From assembly GCF_035917455.1 (NCBI RefSeq), contig NZ_CP109078.1, forward strand, positions 5,626,001 to 5,690,000: a DNA stretch of 64,000 nt, in the 5' to 3' direction. The stretch is from Micromonospora sp. NBC_01796. Its GTDB lineage: Bacteria; Actinomycetota; Actinomycetes; Mycobacteriales; Micromonosporaceae. Under the pieces are notes generated by a model that saw only the letters and a list, made by a program, of their open reading frames with translations, made no database searches and had not been told where the DNA came from. Within the stretch, counting starts at the first letter, position 1, and each line of letters opens with the position of its first letter. The position numbers were made by a program, and so were the translations under genes. Below, in pieces: positions 62,618 through 64,000 of the stretch.

Positions 62618-64000
62618 ATGACGACCCCAAGGGCGTGGGGAGCACACCAACAGGGCGGCGTACCGCTGCGGCATGCGCGATCAGTGACCGCTTCGGCCTG
62701 ATCAAGAAGGCCCTCGGTGGGTACGTCCGAGTTGGGCACGCTCACGCGTACCTGACTAGCCACGCCAACCTGTACGCCGACAGCACGTCTCGATCTGTCC
62801 CACCGTCACACCGATGGCCGAACCACCCCACGGGCGTGGGGAGCACTGGCGTGAGCCCCGTACCTGTGCCAGTACCACGGACCATCCTCACGGGGCGTGG
62901 GGCAGCACGTGGTCACGTTGCGGCGCAGCTCGTTGAACGCCGGACCACCCCCACAGGCGTGGGGAGCACACTGCTCGTCGGTGAGGGCGAGGATCCCGTG
63001 ACGGACCACCCCCACGGGCGTGGGGGACACCTGCGCGGTACGAGTCGTCATGCGGTGAAACTCCGGACCACCCCACGGGCGTGGGGAGCACACGCGGAGT
63101 GCGGCACGGCGCCCCCTCTACAGCGGACCACCCCCACGGGCGTGGGGAGCACGCCGGCTTGCTCCAGCTCGGTTGGGTCAACGGCGGACCACCCCCACGG
63201 GCGTGGGGAGCACGGTGACCAGTCCAGCTCACCGAACACGCAGACCGGACCATCCCCACGGGCGTGGGGAGCACGCGGCATCCGGGCTCACCTCACCCCG
63301 CTCGGCCGGACCACCCCCACGGGCGTGGGGAGCACCCGTAGTGTCGGGCATGCGCGCCGCATATCCTCGAACCACCCCCACGGGCGTGGGGAGCACTTCA
63401 CCAACTCGGCCAGGGCCCGTTGGACGGTCGGACCACCCCCACGGGTGTGGGGAGCACGTGCCGATCCGAGCGACCCGGTCGTAGGCGGGCGGACCACCCC
63501 CACGGGCGTGGGGAGCACGAGTAGAGGGCGCCGAGGGCGCCGTTCCAGTCCGGACCACCCCCACGGGCGTGGGGAGCACATCTCCCGGATTCGGTTACGG
63601 AGCGCATCCGGCGGACCACCCCCACGGGCGTGGGGAGCACTTCTCCCACGGCGCCGACGCCTTCCCGCCCTCCGGACCACCCTCACGGGCGTGGGGAGCA
63701 CGCGTCACCCATGACGGCCAGCTCGATGCTGTGCGGACCACCCCCACGGGCGTGGGGAGCACAATCAACCGGAAGGCAGACACCCACCCATGGACGGACC
63801 ACCCCCACGGGCATGGGGAGCACGGGCGGCAACCCTGATTCGAGGCCGTGAGCGTCGGACCACCCCCACGGGCGTGGGGAGCACATCACCCCCGGGCGGC
63901 AACCGTTCGAGGTGACCGGACCACCCCCACGGGCGTGGGGAGCACTGAAGCACGCTCAGCACCACGGCGATCGCCGTCGGACCACCCCCACGGGCGTGGG
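62618..64000 (-). CRISPR. Type I-E CRISPR array 4, runs off the window
   Basis: Repeats of the array 1/3 family. A lone altered copy lies at 62618-62645 (first half changed), then 172 bases without repeat, then degraded copies near 62818, 62879, 62942, 63003 and 63064, and about 15 mostly intact copies at 61-bp steps from 63124 to the window edge, where the last (63979-64000) is cut. Later variants include ATCCCC at 63246 and AACC at 63368. The cas6e-side end is clearly the oldest; the leader should lie to the right, outside the window. Confidence 0.96.

Noticed and set aside
62377-63965. Frames across array 4, including a 445-residue one
   Set aside because: Repeat translation with no ribosome site.

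Overview
This is a high-GC actinobacterial chromosome segment. GTG/TTG starts, strong GGAGG ribosome sites, a secreted CBM2-GH48 cellulase behind CebR-type operators, an AfsR/SARP regulator, Lsr2, NB-ARC/TPR proteins and type I-E repeats of actinomycete type all suggest a Micromonosporaceae-like soil actinomycete. Genus cannot be fixed from the sequence alone.

Layout. (1) 1-22.7 kb is ordinary chromosome: a partial Tat-exported protein and a GH48 cellulase divergent around LacI/CebR-type operators, a DUF3159 membrane protein, a PAP2 phosphatase, a secreted S1E protease with a ricin-B lectin tail, GNAT, DUF1028, an F420-type luciferase-like oxidoreductase, an alpha/beta hydrolase with its TetR regulator, a minus-strand envelope operon (FN3 protein, MoxR ATPase, DUF58, TgpA-like transglutaminase), a TPR/membrane protein and a Rid protein. 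(2) 22.7-32 kb is a mobile/decay zone. A serine recombinase is anchored in tRNA-Leu(GAG), its 3' end running into the tRNA. An ISL3 remnant is fused to an IS256 remnant. An intact IS3 element splits a gene that can be rebuilt in frame. A helicase tail and a tRNA-like fragment follow. (3) 32-40.9 kb holds two NB-ARC/TPR STAND proteins (one a SARP regulator), a GT-B-like protein, Lsr2 and a damaged transglutaminase gene. (4) 40.9-64 kb is a type I-E CRISPR-Cas region with four arrays. Array 1 has about 67 repeats, array 2 has 10 repeats of a different family in the opposite orientation, array 3 has 19 plus one ruined repeat, and array 4 runs off the window. Between arrays 2 and 3 lies an island with a YobI-like membrane P-loop NTPase, a 62-bp perfect palindrome, a DddA-like deaminase with an Imm1-type immunity partner, and an HNH nuclease. 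Between arrays 3 and 4 lies cas3-[cas3 C-terminal domain]-cse1-cse2-cas7-cas5-cas6e.

How they work together. Cas6e would process the array transcripts, Cse1/Cse2/Cas7/Cas5/Cas6e would form Cascade, and Cas3 would degrade targets. No cas1 or cas2 is visible in the window, so new spacers would need adaptation genes elsewhere. The most unusual points are the apparent split of Cas3 into helicase and C-terminal domain genes, a near-identical spacer shared by arrays 1 and 3, two repeat families facing away from one 149-bp interval, and toxin/NTPase/nuclease cargo lying between CRISPR arrays.
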